This document shows positions 22,410-34,129 of a DNA stretch of 64,000 bases, piece by piece. The translations under genes and the position numbers were made by a program. Source of the DNA: Ichthyophis bannanicus (taxonomy: Eukaryota; Chordata; Amphibia; Gymnophiona; Ichthyophiidae); contig CM066033.1 of assembly GCA_033557465.1 (NCBI GenBank), forward strand, positions 708,569,637 through 708,633,636, in the 5' to 3' direction. The notes beneath the pieces are model-generated. The model searched no databases, was not told the origin of the DNA, and saw nothing but the letters and a program-made list of their open reading frames with translations. Every line of letters starts with the position of its first letter. Within the stretch, counting starts at the first letter, position 1.

Positions 22410-25400
22410 CTCTCACTTGGTTTGCAGCTTGTCGTGCTGTGAGGGCTTGCGTGCATCAGTGATGCTGAGAGCTAAACTATCGGTAGTTTAACTACTGGCA
22501 GGGTCTCCCAAGATGGACAGGTCTCAGCTGAGGTGCCAGACGAAGACAAACCACCCATCTGGGCAGCAGCAGAATGGGATAGTGTTGACGGCGGAGGATC
22601 ACATTTCTGTGACAACGGCAACAACACCAAACTTAAACTGCGCAGAAGGAAGGCCCGGCAATCTACTTCTGTATCTTGCCATGAAAACCCAATGGATAGT
22701 TACAACAAAACAAATTGTGCTATGGTGCTGGAAGATGAGACTCCCAGGTCGGAAGGCACTCAACTAGCTACTGGGGAAGAGCTGAAGACTTTTCAGAGTA
22801 AAGCCAGCATTTATGATGTGGTTGGATCAAAGCCCTCGGGAAGTCTGACTGCTGATGTAGCTGCGCATGAAATGAGAGTCAGAAGCTGTAAAGATGTCTT
22901 ACACATTGGAACATGGAACGTACGAAGCATGAACCAAGGGAAGTTGGAGATGGTCAAGAATGAAATGGAACGTGTACAACTTGATCTGTTGGGTGTCAGC
23001 GAACTGAAATGGACTGGCATGGGGCACTTTGCATCAGATGATCACATGGTCTACTATGCTGGAAATGAAAGACAAAAAAGAAATGGTGTTGCACTTATAA
23101 TAAAGAAGAAACTTGCAAGAACTGTAATGAAATACAATGCAGTCAGCGAACGCTTAATCTCTATTCGTCTGCGAGGATTGCCTATCAACACAACTATAAT
23201 TCAAGTATATGCCCCAACAACAGCTGCAGAAGAGAATGAAATTGAAGAGTTCTATGAACAAGTACAAGCTGAAATTGACAGAACATGCAAACAGGATATC
23301 CTGATAGTCATGGGTGACTGGAACGCAAAAGTTGGCAACAAAGAAGAAGGCAAAGTAGTTGGAAAATATGGACTTGGCAACAGAAATGAAGCTGGAGAAA
23401 GATTGATAGAATTCTGCAAGACCAATGATCTATTCATCTCAAACACCTTCTTCCAGCAACACAAGCGGCGACTGTACACATGGACTTCACCCAATGGATT
23501 GTATAGAAATCAAATTGACTACATCTGTGGAAGTCAACGATGGAAAAGCTCTGTAACATCAACAAAGACAAAACCTGGAGCTGACTGTGGTACAGATCAT
23601 CAACTACTAGTATGCAAACTCAAGCTAAAGTTGAAAAAGAGCAAACCACTCATGAATGCAGCAAAATATGACCTTGAGAATATACCACTGGAATTTAAAG
23701 ACTGCCTGCAAAATCGATTTGCTGCTTTAGATACAAATGACAGAACTCCGGAAGAGTTATGGAATGACATCAAGAAGGTTGTGCTGGAAGAAAGCGAGAA
23801 GTCTCTACAAAAGGTGAAAAAACAAAAACGGCCAAAATGGATGACGGAAGAAACTCTGAAAATTGCCCAGAAACGCAGAGAAGCTAAAGCCAAAGGAGAA
23901 AGAAAGACAATCGCAGAACTCAACAGAGATTTCCAACGTGCAGCTAGACAGGACAAGGAAAAGTACTACAATGACACTTGCAAGGAAATAGAAGCAGAAA
24001 CTATTAGAGGAAGAACAAGATCAGCTTTCCTAAAGCTGCGAGAGTTAAAGAAAAAGTTCCAGCCTCGAATAGGAATGTTACAAGATGCTCAAGGTTCTAT
24101 GTTGAATGATGCTGAGAAGATCAAGAAAAGGTGGAAGGAATATACAAAGTTTTTATATGATAAAGATCAAGTGGACCAACAGCCGTTTCAACCGATACCT
24201 TATGATCAGGAACCATTGGTGATGAAAGAAGAAGTTGAAGCAGCATTGAAAGACTTATCAAAGAACAAAGCACCAGGCATTGATAGCATTCCCATAGAAG
24301 TATTGCAGCAATCTGATGCAGCTGTTACCGTACTTACAAGGCTCTGCCAAGAAATATGGACGACAACATCATGGCCAACTGACTGGAAAAGATCTGTGTT
24401 TATACCAATACTAAAGAAAGGTGATCCAACTGACTGTGGAAATTATCGCACAATCGCCCTGATCCCACATGCCAGCAAGATTCTACTGAAGATTATTCAA
24501 AAGAGACTACAGCCATACCTAGAACAAGAACTACCTGAAGTGCAAGCAGGGTTCAGGAAAGGGCGAGGAACGAGAGACATCATTGCGGATGTGAGATGGA
24601 TCCTTGAAAAGACTAAAGAATACCAAAAGGATATCTATTTGTGCATTATCGACTATAGCAAGGCTTTTGACTGTGTAAACCATGAGAAACTCTGGGCCAC
24701 ATTAAGAAGCATGGGTATACCAGAACACCTGATCGTTCTCTTGCGCAATCTGTACATTGATCAAGAAGCAACAGTTCGAACGGAACAAGGAGAAACAGAA
24801 TGGTTTAAAATAAGCAAAGGTGTAAGACAAGGCTGCATACTTTCCCCCTACCTGTTTAATTTATATGCAGAACAAATCATCAGAGAAGCAGGATTGTATG
24901 AAGACAACAGAGGTGTGAAGATTGGTGGAAGACTCATCAACAACCTTCGCTATGCTGATGATACCACACTACTGGCAGAAAGTGAAGATGATCTGAAACA
25001 TTTGCTTCTCACAATCAAAGAACATAGTCTCAAAATGGGCCTGCACCTTAATGTAAAGAAGACAAAGATCATGACAACTGGCATAATCAACAGGTTCATC
25101 GTTGAAGGAGAAGAAATTGAAATCGTGAACAACTTTAACCTACTTGGATCAACTATCAATAAAGAAGCAACAAGCAGTCAAGAAATCAGACGACGCATTG
25201 CTCTTGGCAGAATGGCTATGAAAGACCTAGATAAGATTCTCAAGAGCAGAGATGTCTCTCTCCATACAAAGATTCGACTTGTTCATGCCATGGTATTTTC
25301 AATAACATCATATGGATGTGAAAGCTGGACAGTGAAAAAGACAGACAGGAAGAAAATTGATGCCTTTGAATTATGGTGCTGGCGGCGAATACTGTGTATA

Positions 25401-25731
25401 CCATGGACTGCCCGAAGAACAAACCAGTCGGTACTAGAGGAGATCAAACCTAAGCTTTCTTTAGAAGCTCAGATGACAAGACTTCGACTTTCATACTTCG
25501 GACACATCATGCGAAGAGAGAGATCATTAGAGAAAGACATCATGCTTGGAAAGATAGAAGGTCAACGCAAAAGAGGAAGGCCAGCAATGAGATGGATCGC
25601 TACAATAACAGCAGCTACGGGTACCAGTCTGTCAACAATGAGCCGCCTGACTGAAGACCGAACACAATTTAGGATAGCTATCCAGAGGGTCGCCATGAGT
25701 CGACTCCGACTCGACGGCACTTAACAACAAC
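22410..25731 (+). mobile_element. BovB-like RTE LINE, essentially complete
   Basis: Bounded by a 12 bp target duplication AATAAACAATAA (22398-22409 and 25732-25743) within the inverted PLE pLTR. It contains a ~120 bp leader, one long ORF and a very short 3' end: the stop codon lies within the CGACTCGACGGCACTTAAC end motif typical of RTE/BovB, followed by a few AAC repeats. Short 3' UTR and trinucleotide tail in place of poly(A) are RTE characters. Confidence 0.92.
22533..25724 (+). CDS. RTE (BovB-like) endonuclease-reverse transcriptase, intact 1063-codon ORF
   Basis: Domains in order. The APE-type endonuclease starts near residue 127 with TWNVRSMNQGKLEMVKNEM, then VYAPTTAAEENE, GDWNAKVG near residue 260 and the GADCGTDHQLLV catalytic end near 350. 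The reverse transcriptase has NKAPGIDSIPIEVL, AGFRKGRGTRD, IIDYSKAFDCVNHEKL (motif A), GVRQGCILSPYLFNLYAE (motif B) and LRYADDTTLLAES (catalytic YADD near residue 807). The C-terminal region has YGCESWTVKKTDR, AFELWCWRRIL and GHIMRRERSLEKD, as in BovB-type RTE proteins. The protein nicks DNA and primes cDNA at the nick. No stop or frameshift is seen, the only such polymerase ORF in the window. The first ~120 residues are not recognised and the true start could be a later ATG (for example 22680 or 22872). Confidence 0.93.
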   Translation: MPDEDKPPIWAAAEWDSVDGGGSHFCDNGNNTKLKLRRRKARQSTSVSCHENPMDSYNKTNCAMVLEDETPRSEGTQLATGEELKTFQSKASIYDVVGSKPSGSLTADVAAHEMRVRSCKDVLHIGTWNVRSMNQGKLEMVKNEMERVQLDLLGVSELKWTGMGHFASDDHMVYYAGNERQKRNGVALIIKKKLARTVMKYNAVSERLISIRLRGLPINTTIIQVYAPTTAAEENEIEEFYEQVQAEIDRTCKQDILIVMGDWNAKVGNKEEGKVVGKYGLGNRNEAGERLIEFCKTNDLFISNTFFQQHKRRLYTWTSPNGLYRNQIDYICGSQRWKSSVTSTKTKPGADCGTDHQLLVCKLKLKLKKSKPLMNAAKYDLENIPLEFKDCLQNRFAALDTNDRTPEELWNDIKKVVLEESEKSLQKVKKQKRPKWMTEETLKIAQKRREAKAKGERKTIAELNRDFQRAARQDKEKYYNDTCKEIEAETIRGRTRSAFLKLRELKKKFQPRIGMLQDAQGSMLNDAEKIKKRWKEYTKFLYDKDQVDQQPFQPIPYDQEPLVMKEEVEAALKDLSKNKAPGIDSIPIEVLQQSDAAVTVLTRLCQEIWTTTSWPTDWKRSVFIPILKKGDPTDCGNYRTIALIPHASKILLKIIQKRLQPYLEQELPEVQAGFRKGRGTRDIIADVRWILEKTKEYQKDIYLCIIDYSKAFDCVNHEKLWATLRSMGIPEHLIVLLRNLYIDQEATVRTEQGETEWFKISKGVRQGCILSPYLFNLYAEQIIREAGLYEDNRGVKIGGRLINNLRYADDTTLLAESEDDLKHLLLTIKEHSLKMGLHLNVKKTKIMTTGIINRFIVEGEEIEIVNNFNLLGSTINKEATSSQEIRRRIALGRMAMKDLDKILKSRDVSLHTKIRLVHAMVFSITSYGCESWTVKKTDRKKIDAFELWCWRRILCIPWTARRTNQSVLEEIKPKLSLEAQMTRLRLSYFGHIMRRERSLEKDIMLGKIEGQRKRGRPAMRWIATITAATGTSLSTMSRLTEDRTQFRIAIQRVAMSRLRLDGT

Positions 25732-26094
25732 AATAAACAATAAACAATCATAAATTATGAAAATATTATAGCATAAAAAACAAATGTTAAAACATTTAAC
25801 AATGACTAACAACGATGAAAGGCAGATATGCAATCAATGTTAAAAATGACTAATAACATTAAAAATTATGTAAAAGACATAAATAGTGCATTATAATGTA
25901 TAAAGAGTAATAAATAATATTAAATAGTAAAATCCAGAAATGTATAATTAAATCATACTTAATCAAATGAAAGACAACTTAAAAATCCATATGGAAAGAG
26001 ATGAGGAGGACACACTAAAACAAGAATATATCTATAAAGGACGTATGCAACCAAATGAATCATGAAGCTGAGACATGATTAATCTATCAAGTGA
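25732..26094 (-). mobile_element. PLE inverted pLTR, segment between BovB-like RTE and L1
   Basis: Reverse complement of the plus-strand pLTR (compare 51250-51580 and 38973-39110), AT-rich, no coding potential. It is continuous with 22215-22397 and with 33151 onward once the insertions are removed. Confidence 0.9.
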
Positions 26095-27526
26095 GATTCG
26101 AAAATGGCTGGTGAGCAGGAGCGGACGTAAGTCGCTTGAGCTCCGGTCCCCACCGCTCTACAGTGCCGAAGAAATATGTTTTAAACAAGCTGATTAGGGG
26201 AAAAATGTGCTGCAAAAACTGATCCTGTGCTCAGGACCTTCCACCTCGCTTAGCCATACAGGTGATTACAGGTGATTGATCTGAACAGCTTCCCCTCTGC
26301 GGGAGATCGCCGACGCTGACAAGTCAAGTTCTGCTTCTCCCCCCTTTCGTGTTTAAAAGCCAGCGGCTGATTTGAAAACTCCTTGATCCACATGATTGAG
26401 TGTTTGTTTTTTCTGACTCCCACACTGCTCTCTTGAACCAGCATGAGAGTAAAAACCGCCGTTGCAGCGTCTGACAGTGACAGATGATTGTTGCTGGAAA
26501 CCGGGACATTTTTTTTTCTCCCTGCCCTTTGGTAATGCTATCTTTTAATTATTGCTGAAGTTGGGCTGTCGGAAAAGTAGTAGATCGCTGGTGTAGTCTT
26601 TGACAAGCTGCAAGGAAGATGACAGTTTACCTAAAAAAATAAGTTCTAACGGTCGCCGAAGCTCTGGACTCTTTGCTCCTCAGCACCGAATATAATCTAC
26701 TTTAAAAGCTGATCGGGGCTCAGAACTACCCACCTTGTTTTGTTTAAAGTGGATGTGAGAAATGAGCCCTAATTGCTAATTAAACTCCGGACCTCCCACT
26801 GACAGCAGAGAGAAAAATCGCCGATACAGCAACTGATAGTGACAGCTGATTGCTGCTGGAAAGTCTGAGCACAAGTTTCCCTGCCTTTTGGTAAAGCTGA
26901 GATAGCTTCTAAATACTGCCAAAAGTTACAAAAATAACAGACCGCTGTAGTGAAAGGACCTGGGCTGTCAGGGAAGAAGCAGATTGCCGGTGCTGTCCCA
27001 GAAAAGTTGTATTGAAGGTGACGGTTTGCTGAGGAAATAAAATCTAGAAGAGAGTTCTGACAAGCTATAAAGAAAGTAATGGATTGTCGAAAGTGAGCTC
27101 TGAAATTTGATCCTGAGCTTAAACTTTCCATCTCTCGGGCTGTTAGTAAGGTGGGCTGACAGGAAAGAAGCAGATCGCCGGTGCCGTTTCAAACAAGCTA
27201 AAATGAAAGTAAGGAATTACTGAAAGAGATAAGCATTACAGTGAGCTCTCTTTGACAAGATGGTATGTTAGGATTGGAGTTGGTTTTGCTGATCAGACTT
27301 TAATTCACAGATGACTGTTTGGAAGCTCTGCCTCTAACAAAATTATTTGAGCTGTTTGGTTCTATTGATTCCGCTCTGACTTGCTGCTCTCCCTTTCAGT
27401 TTAAAGAACTGTCAAAATAGTAATGGATCTTTGGAGCTGCACATGACAAGCTTTAATGTACCATTGTCTGATCATTGAATTTCTCTCCTTATGAGATATA
27501 CAAGCTGAGGTGGTAAGAAGGGTTTT
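26095..27526 (+). promoter_or_regulatory. L1 5' untranslated region (presumed internal promoter)
   Basis: 1.4 kb without a convincing ORF. It holds diverged tandem segments: blocks containing GGGCTGTC-GGAAAAGTAG or AGAAGCAG followed by a CGCCGGTG-type motif recur near 26565, 26964 and 27152, and the pair of pieces with AGAGAAAAATCGCCG / AGTAAAAACCGCCG lies near 26450 and 26810. This suggests monomer-like duplication. Promoter function is inferred from L1 biology. Confidence 0.55.
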
Positions 27527-27568
27527 TTGTTTTTTTTTGTTTTGGTGAAGCCAAAAGGGAAGAAAACA

Positions 27569-28449
27569 ATGACATCGGCGCAGAAAGGGGGACGGCGTGA
27601 AAAGGAGAAGTTAGTCAAACAGCATAAAATAACAGAATATCATACACCTCAGAAAGCTGCAACCACGCCAGAATTGGCAGAAGAGATCTCCTCAGCAGTG
27701 GTGGGGGCCCTTTCCATACAATTTGAAGATCTAAAGGGACGGATGGATCTTTTGCAGACCTCGATGGAAGCCCTAGGTGGTCGGATGCATGAGGCAGAGC
27801 ATCGGATTGAAAAAGCGGAGGAACATGTGCTGGTGCTCCAAAAGAGGTTGGTTGTATGAAAAAGATGCAACAGAGTTTAGAGGAGAAGCTGGATGATTTG
27901 GAAAATAGGTCTCGCAGAAGTAATCTCCGCTTTTTTGGGATCCCGGATAATATTGAGGGTAAAGACTTAAAATCCTATTTGGAGGCACTGGTGATACAAC
28001 TATTGGAAGGGGACAAGGAAGGTGTTTCAGTGCAAATTGAAAGTGCCTATCGTATTGGGCCAAGAAGAGTGAATGATGACCGTCCTAGAGTGGTCTTGGC
28101 GAAGTTTCTTAGGTTCGCGCAGAAAGAAGCAGTGTTGAGAGCAGTGCGAAGACTGGGAGTAATCTCCAAAGACAACATCAAGTTACGAATAGTGCAGGAC
28201 TACTTAGCATCCTTAGGACAGCGCCGAAGGGAATATGGCCCTCTGTGTCAAACGCTGATAGACAATAATATTAAATTTTTAGTGCAGTATCCCGCACGTC
28301 TTATCTTCACTCATGGGGGGGTACGTAGGTCATTTGATTCAGCCAAGGCAGCAACACCTTATGTGGTGGAGATTGGGAGAAAAGCAGCGGCTGCACTAAG
28401 CTTACAAAGTGGAGATCAGGAGTGTGTAACCTGTGATGGGAGAGACTGA
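27569..28449 (+). pseudogene. L1 ORF1 protein (coiled coil + RRM), one frameshift
   Basis: The likely start is ATG at 27569 (MTSAQKGGRREKEK). The first part is a heptad-rich coiled coil (FEDLKGRMDLLQTSMEALGG, MHEAEHRIEKAEEHVLVLQ). Near 27850 the frame shifts by one and continues LEEKLDDLENRSRRSNLRFF, the classic opening of the ORF1p RNA-recognition domain, then ESAYRIGPRRVNDDRPRVVL and ending ...CVTCDGRD. ORF1p binds L1 RNA as trimers. One indel is the only visible defect. Confidence 0.88.
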
Positions 28450-29059
28450 GAAATGGAACATCAAAGCAGAAGAAAAAGAAGATCATATTGCCTTAGTGTG
28501 TGTGAAGAGTCAGTTTGGAAATTGATATAGATGTTTGAAATGTTCAAAGTTGTTGTATTAATGTTATATGTTTGATGCCTTTTAGGTTAATGATTACTAG
28601 ATAAGGTATGAGGGGCTAAAAGGAATGGAGAGTGGGACATGCATGGGGTGGATGAGTTGTGAGGTGGAAAGAGGTGGAGGAGGGCTGGGGCTAGGGTGGG
28701 ATCATCAAAGGGAATGATGTGGAGCAGTTACAAAGGTAAGAGTAAAGGGGTACCGAACGCATTTGAGGGGAAGGGAGGTAAGAATAAGAGGAAAGATGGG
28801 TAGTTGGGTGAGTGAGAGGGGAGCGGGGGGGAATGGGGTGGGGAGAGGGAAAGTAATGGGGGATAGAGGTTGGGGGGGATAGAGGTTGGGAGGGAGGGAT
28901 TGGGGAGGAAGGGGGGAGGGAAGGCAGCCTAATTGAGATTAAATGGTTTGATTGGGGGTGCATGCATGACGGTAAGGATGGGTCCCAGGCTGGGGGGGTC
29001 CTTCCTCACAACAAAACATTTGTTGGTTGGCTTGAGCTTTATATTTACCCACTAACCTG

Positions 29060-32000
29060 AAGGTCATATCGTGGAATGTGTGTGGGATAGGTAATCCCAT
29101 TAAGAGATACAAGATATTGCAGGCTCTAGCGAGACAAAAATGTGATATTGCAATGTTGCAGGAAACCCACCAGACTGCTGAGGAACATATTAAATTACGG
29201 AGAGACTGGGTGGGGCAAGTCTGGGGGGCTCCAGCTATGGGAAGAAAAGGTGGAGTGGTCATTCTGATACACAGGCGTGTTAGGTTCGTTCAGGAAAGCA
29301 TCCATGTGGGTGAGGGGGGTAGATTTGTTCTCTTGTATGGGATGCTGGAGGGGAGACCTGTGTTGCTGGGGAATCTATATAGATAGTCCAAATGTGTTAG
29401 ATAGAGTTCTTTATGCTAGTTTGGGCTCACGAGTGGAGCAGCTGCCAGAGGCTCCTATGATTTTGGCAGGTGATTTTAATGGCGTTATGGATGTTGAACT
29501 AGATACATCTAGTGGAAGTGGAGATAGGGCGTGTGTGCAGAGTGCTAGAGTGCTGCAGAATTTGAAACGCAGGTTAGGGATGGTAGACCCTTGGCGTTTG
29601 CTCCACCCACTGGAAAGGGATTTTACGCATCAATCAAGAGCGCATGGGTCGTGTGCTCGCATTGATTATGTGCTGGTTTCGGAGCGGTTGTTTGCCCAAA
29701 TAGAGGATGCGCAACTAGGGCCTATAGAGATTTCTGATCATGCGTTGATTTGGGTGGAAATAGAATGGTTAGAGGCAAACACGCGGGATAGAATTTGGCG
29801 ATTCCCAATGGATCTGTACAGAGACCCTGAGTTTCATGGTTTCCTTAAAATGCGGTGGCAAGAATTCTCAATCCATAATGCTCAGCATAAAGAGGATCCA
29901 GAGCTTTTTTGGGAAACTGCTAAAGTAGTCCTGCGGGGGGACATTATAGGGTATGTAGGGAGGAAACGGAAAATGTTGATGAAACAGATTGTTCGCTTGG
30001 AACAGCAGGCAGGTAGAGAGAGGAGAAGGCAAGCGTCATGTCCGTCGGCAGTGAATAGGAGGAAATTGTGGGAGACACAAACAGCCCTAAATGAGCTGCT
30101 ACATCAAAGAGCCAAGAAGTCGTTTCTGTACTACCGCTTTCAGCTCTATAGATATGGAGACAGGCCAGGAAAGTTATTGGCAAAATGCCTTAAAGGCAGT
30201 AGGGGGACTGGTACTGTGGCAGCGCTGCAAGACGATCAGGGCCAACTGCATAAAGAAAGGCGAGCGATTGCTCAAGTATATCGGACATTTTACAAGAAGC
30301 TTTATACAAGGAGAGTTGGATCTCAGACTGATATGGTAGAGTACTTGAAACAAGTGAGTTTGCCAAGGTTAACGATGGTTCATCAGGCAGAGCTGGATAA
30401 CCCAGTGACTGAAGAGAAGGTTCAGAGGGTCATTTTAAGAGCGGATTGTCACAAAGCGCCTGGCCCGGTTGGGTTTGGGGCAGAATTTTATAAGTTATTA
30501 AGAGATGAGTTGGCCCCTTCCCTAGTGGCGACATATCATAGAAGGGTGGATCAGGGGAGATTTATGTGGGGGGAGAATCGGGCGCACATTATTCTTATAC
30601 ATAAACCAGGGAAAGATCCTTTACAAGCAGCCTCTTATCGACCTATCTCCTTGCTGAATTTTGATATGAAAATACTGGCTAAGGTGCTGGCGGACCGTTT
30701 GGGTCAGGTATTAAGTGAGCTTGTGCATGATTCTCAAGTAGGTTTTGTAAAAGGGAGATATGCGGTGCGGAATCTACGTAAAATTGTGGCATCGCTAGAG
30801 TGGGTAAGGGATAGGATGCAACAGTCGCTTTTGATTAGTTTTGATGCAGAAAAGGCATTTGATCAAGTGAATTGGGATTACCTCAGATTTCTCTTGCCAC
30901 ACTATGGACTGGGAGCTTCTTTTTGCAATATGGTAGAGCTTTTATATACGAGGCCCACAGCTAGAGTGTTATGTAATGGAGTGCTATCAGATGAGTTTAC
31001 CCTGGAGAGAGGTACAAGACAGGGATGCCCGCTCTCACCGTTGCTTTTTGTGTTGTCACTTGACCCACTGATACGACGAATAGAGACGTCTAATGACATA
31101 CAAGGTATAGGTATAGGGAGTCATATGTTTAAGCTGGCAGCATTTGCAGATGACATACTGGTTCATTTGCTATCTCCTCAGACGTCGTTGCCCAATTTAT
31201 TAAAGGAATTCTTGTTATGGGGGTTTTGCTGGGCTTTGTATCAATATGGAAAAGTCTGAAGCCATGGATGTGGAAGGGTCAATAAGGGGACATTGGAGAG
31301 GAAGTTTTCCGCTTAAGTGGGCAGGTGATACATTTGTGTATTTAGGGATTCTCCTGACGAGAGAACCGCGGGAGCTATATAGGAAAAACATGGATAGAAT
31401 CCTTGTAAAAGTTCGTTCACAACTTCAGGTGTGGTCTCCACTGCCCTTGTCCTTACTGGGCAGGGCGGCAGCACTGGGAATGGTGATTCTGCCTCGGGTG
31501 CTTTATTGGCTGCAAACTCTCCCAGTGTGGTTATTGAAGCGTGATTTAAGTGCTATTGACCGCGAGATTAGGAATTTCCTTTGGAAAGGTATGCGAGCTC
31601 GTATCCCCTTACATAGATTGAGAAGGAGATGGAAGTCTGGAGGGATAGGAATCCCAGATCTTCGGACTTATGCTCTGGCATGCCAGGCACGGCATATTGG
31701 AGACTGGCTAGGGAATACTGAGGTGTATACGCCAAGAGCGCTGGAAGAGGCTCTTGTGGCTCCGCAGACCTTGATGGCAGTATTGCACCAGGAAAATAGG
31801 CTCCTGCCTGGTAGAGTGGTTAGTAGTGAATTGGTTTACCCGGCAAGAAGAGTGTGGCAACAATTGAATAGGCTCTGGGGTGAACCATCAGGGGTTTCAA
31901 GCTGGCTACCCATACAGGGGAATGATCAGTTTACACCAGGATCAGAAACGTCAGCATTTGTATATTGGAGGAGACAAGGCATATGTAATATTGGACATGT

Positions 32001-32856
32001 GGTGGATCAAATGGGGCAGTGTAAATCTTGGGAGACTTTGCGCATGGAGTATGGACTTAGCAGGCGGCATTATTTTGCTTACGTGCAGCTCTCTCACTAT
32101 GTGGCTTCCCTACCACAGGATGCACTGCGGGTGGAAAGATCGGCACAGATATTAGAGTTCTTTGCACTGGGAGAGGAGTCACCGCCTACAATTGCACAGC
32201 TGAAAAGACGATTAGATGACTATAGCAGTTTGCCTGATTATAGGGTGGAAGAAGCTTTGTGGGCACAAGAATTGAATATCTTGGTAGCTCCTGGTTCAAT
32301 CCTTCAGGCCTTGAGTGGGATTGCGGGGCTGGTGAGGGGAGCTCGATGGCGGGAGGTACAGTTTAAATGCATCCTACGGGCACATTTCTCTCCAAGATGG
32401 GCGTTACGATCCCATCTCACTGAGTTGGGCAGATGCCCAAAATGTCCATGCCCTTTGGCGGACTTAGGACATATGTGGTGGGGGTGTCCGATAGTTTGCC
32501 TATACTGGAAGAGGATAGCTGATTTTATGAGTAGGATTGTGTTACAGCGAGTCCGTTGGACAGCATCGCTTGTGATGTTAGATCAGCTTGGACCACTCCA
32601 CCCGAAAGGGAGATGGGAACGCCTTTTGGTCAGGAAGGCATGTCTGGTGGGTAAAGGCCCGATACTTCATAGGTGGAGAGAAGCGTCAGGTCCCACTTAT
32701 TGGGAATGGCGCAACAATTTCCACCAACTGATGCTTATGGAAAGGAGAGAGGCTAGAGGAAGTGCTCGACGTTGGGCCTTATTCCTGCTAATTTGGGAAC
32801 CATATATTCAGATATTGAGGCCTCGTGTCCGAAATGAAGTGCTTCAATTGGGATGA
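29060..32856 (+). pseudogene. L1 ORF2 endonuclease-reverse transcriptase, two frameshifts
   Basis: Endonuclease from VISWNVCGIGNPIKRYKIL (about 29063) through LQETHQTAEEHI; the first frameshift is near 29385. It then continues with LAGDFNGVMDVELD and EISDHALIWVEIE. RT motifs: KAPGPVGFGAEFYKLL, SYRPISLLNFDMKILAKVLA, ISFDAEKAFDQVNWDYL (motif A), GTRQGCPLSPLLFVLSLDPL (motif B) and AAFADDILVHL (FADD active site near 31145). The second frameshift is near 31245. The C-terminal half (31246-32856) ends with the L1-type Cys-rich segment CPKCPCPLADLGHMWWGCP. No ATG follows the last upstream stop in the endonuclease frame. Only two indels, so a fairly young copy. Confidence 0.9.
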
Positions 32857-33150
32857 GAGGTCGTAGGATATTAATAATATAATTAATATGCATGTTCACT
32901 ATAGGGGGTTGGTTGCTGAAGGGGGAGGCTGTGGGGTGGGAGGGAGGTTGGTGGGGAAAGGGGGGGAGAGGGGAATATTGTAAATTCTTTTTTCTTGCTG
33001 TATTTGTATGATTGATTTGCTGAGGAATCCAGGTCTGGGAGATCAGTAGAAATGCCATTTGTTGATGTATTTGTTGTTATTTTTTAAATATTGTTTTGCA
33101 TGTTCTGTATTATTTGGTTTTCAATAAATAGAGTTTACAAAAAAAAAAAA

Positions 33151-34129
33151 TCTATCAAGTGAAAGCATGCTCAAATAAGCAAAACTTGAGATAAACTTCA
33201 CAAAAGAGAAAGCCATCAAATAGTATGATAAAACAGACAATAAACCGATAAGACAGCATAACAAATTAAAATCAAATAAATACCTTGTAAAACGTATTTG
33301 CATAAGTGACAATACTGTTTACTGGAATATAAATGCATAAAACAGAAAAAGTCAAAAATTTATTGTATAGCTATTAGGCCAAAGTCAAAAATGAAGGTGC
33401 ACAGAACCATTCATGTGAAAATAACTTTGCATAAAACCAATGTCAATTATCAAATAAGCGGAAGTAAAGGAGGAGCTCTAGAGCATTGCTGTGCTAACAT
33501 AACTTACTGAAAGGAGACCTAAGAATGGAGGCCGTTATAGATTGAACCAGCTACACGATGACAAAGGGAACTTGCTCAAATATTTAAATCTACAAGACAG
33601 TATTACCAAACGATAAGTGCCGCATCAAAATAAAAGATTTCAAGTGTTATCGAAATTATATTGATAAAAAAGTGCTACATCAGGCGCTGAACTTGAAATT
33701 CTATTGTACACATGCCATGTATGGTAGTTCGGTAAACTTACAAAGAGCTATTTACAAAAAGCTATATTGGAAATTAAATATTATGTTACTAAAGTAATGC
33801 CTCAATTGTTGCATTAAATGTAAAAACTTAGGCTGAATGTAAATTTCGCCGAAGTGTAAGATAACAAGAGGGAAAAGCACTGTGAAGATGACATTCACTA
33901 AAGTGATAAGAAAACTCCTTTTTGCGTGCATTTAAAAAGGCATCCTACATGGTGATTCTAATGAGAGAAACAACGTTTTTTAAAAAGTAAGCCATACTTG
34001 ATACCCAAAAAAGGATTAATAAGACTCTAGCATTAAAAAGGAGAAGATCAAAACTCACTGCTTTCCGCATAAGCTAGTCTTGTGACTGAATATGGAATTG
34101 AGTCTGCTGCCCAAGCGCATTATACCGGT
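33151..34129 (-). mobile_element. PLE inverted pLTR, segment between L1 and hAT-2
   Basis: Reverse complement of plus-strand pLTR sequence at 43490-44284 and 50990-51240. AT-rich, no gene. It ends at the ATACCGGT target duplication of hAT-2. Confidence 0.9.

Larger units (their letters stand above)
26095..33150 (+). mobile_element. L1-superfamily LINE, near full length
   Basis: About 7.05 kb, flanked by a 12-14 bp target duplication ending TCTATCAAGTGA (26083-26094 and 33151-33162) in the inverted PLE pLTR, with a 3' A-run just before the second copy. Order: ~1.4 kb 5' UTR, ORF1 (27569-28449), a ~600 bp G-rich spacer, ORF2 (about 29060-32856), and a ~290 bp 3' UTR ending TTCAATAAATAGAGTTTAC plus poly(A). 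The protein types are L1; whether it belongs to the vertebrate L1 proper or the Tx1 branch needs a tree. Confidence 0.92.

Noticed and set aside
22533..22910. Separate host gene or ORF1 upstream of the RTE endonuclease
   Set aside because: It is in frame with the endonuclease and inside the 12 bp target duplication, so it is the RTE's own N-terminal extension.
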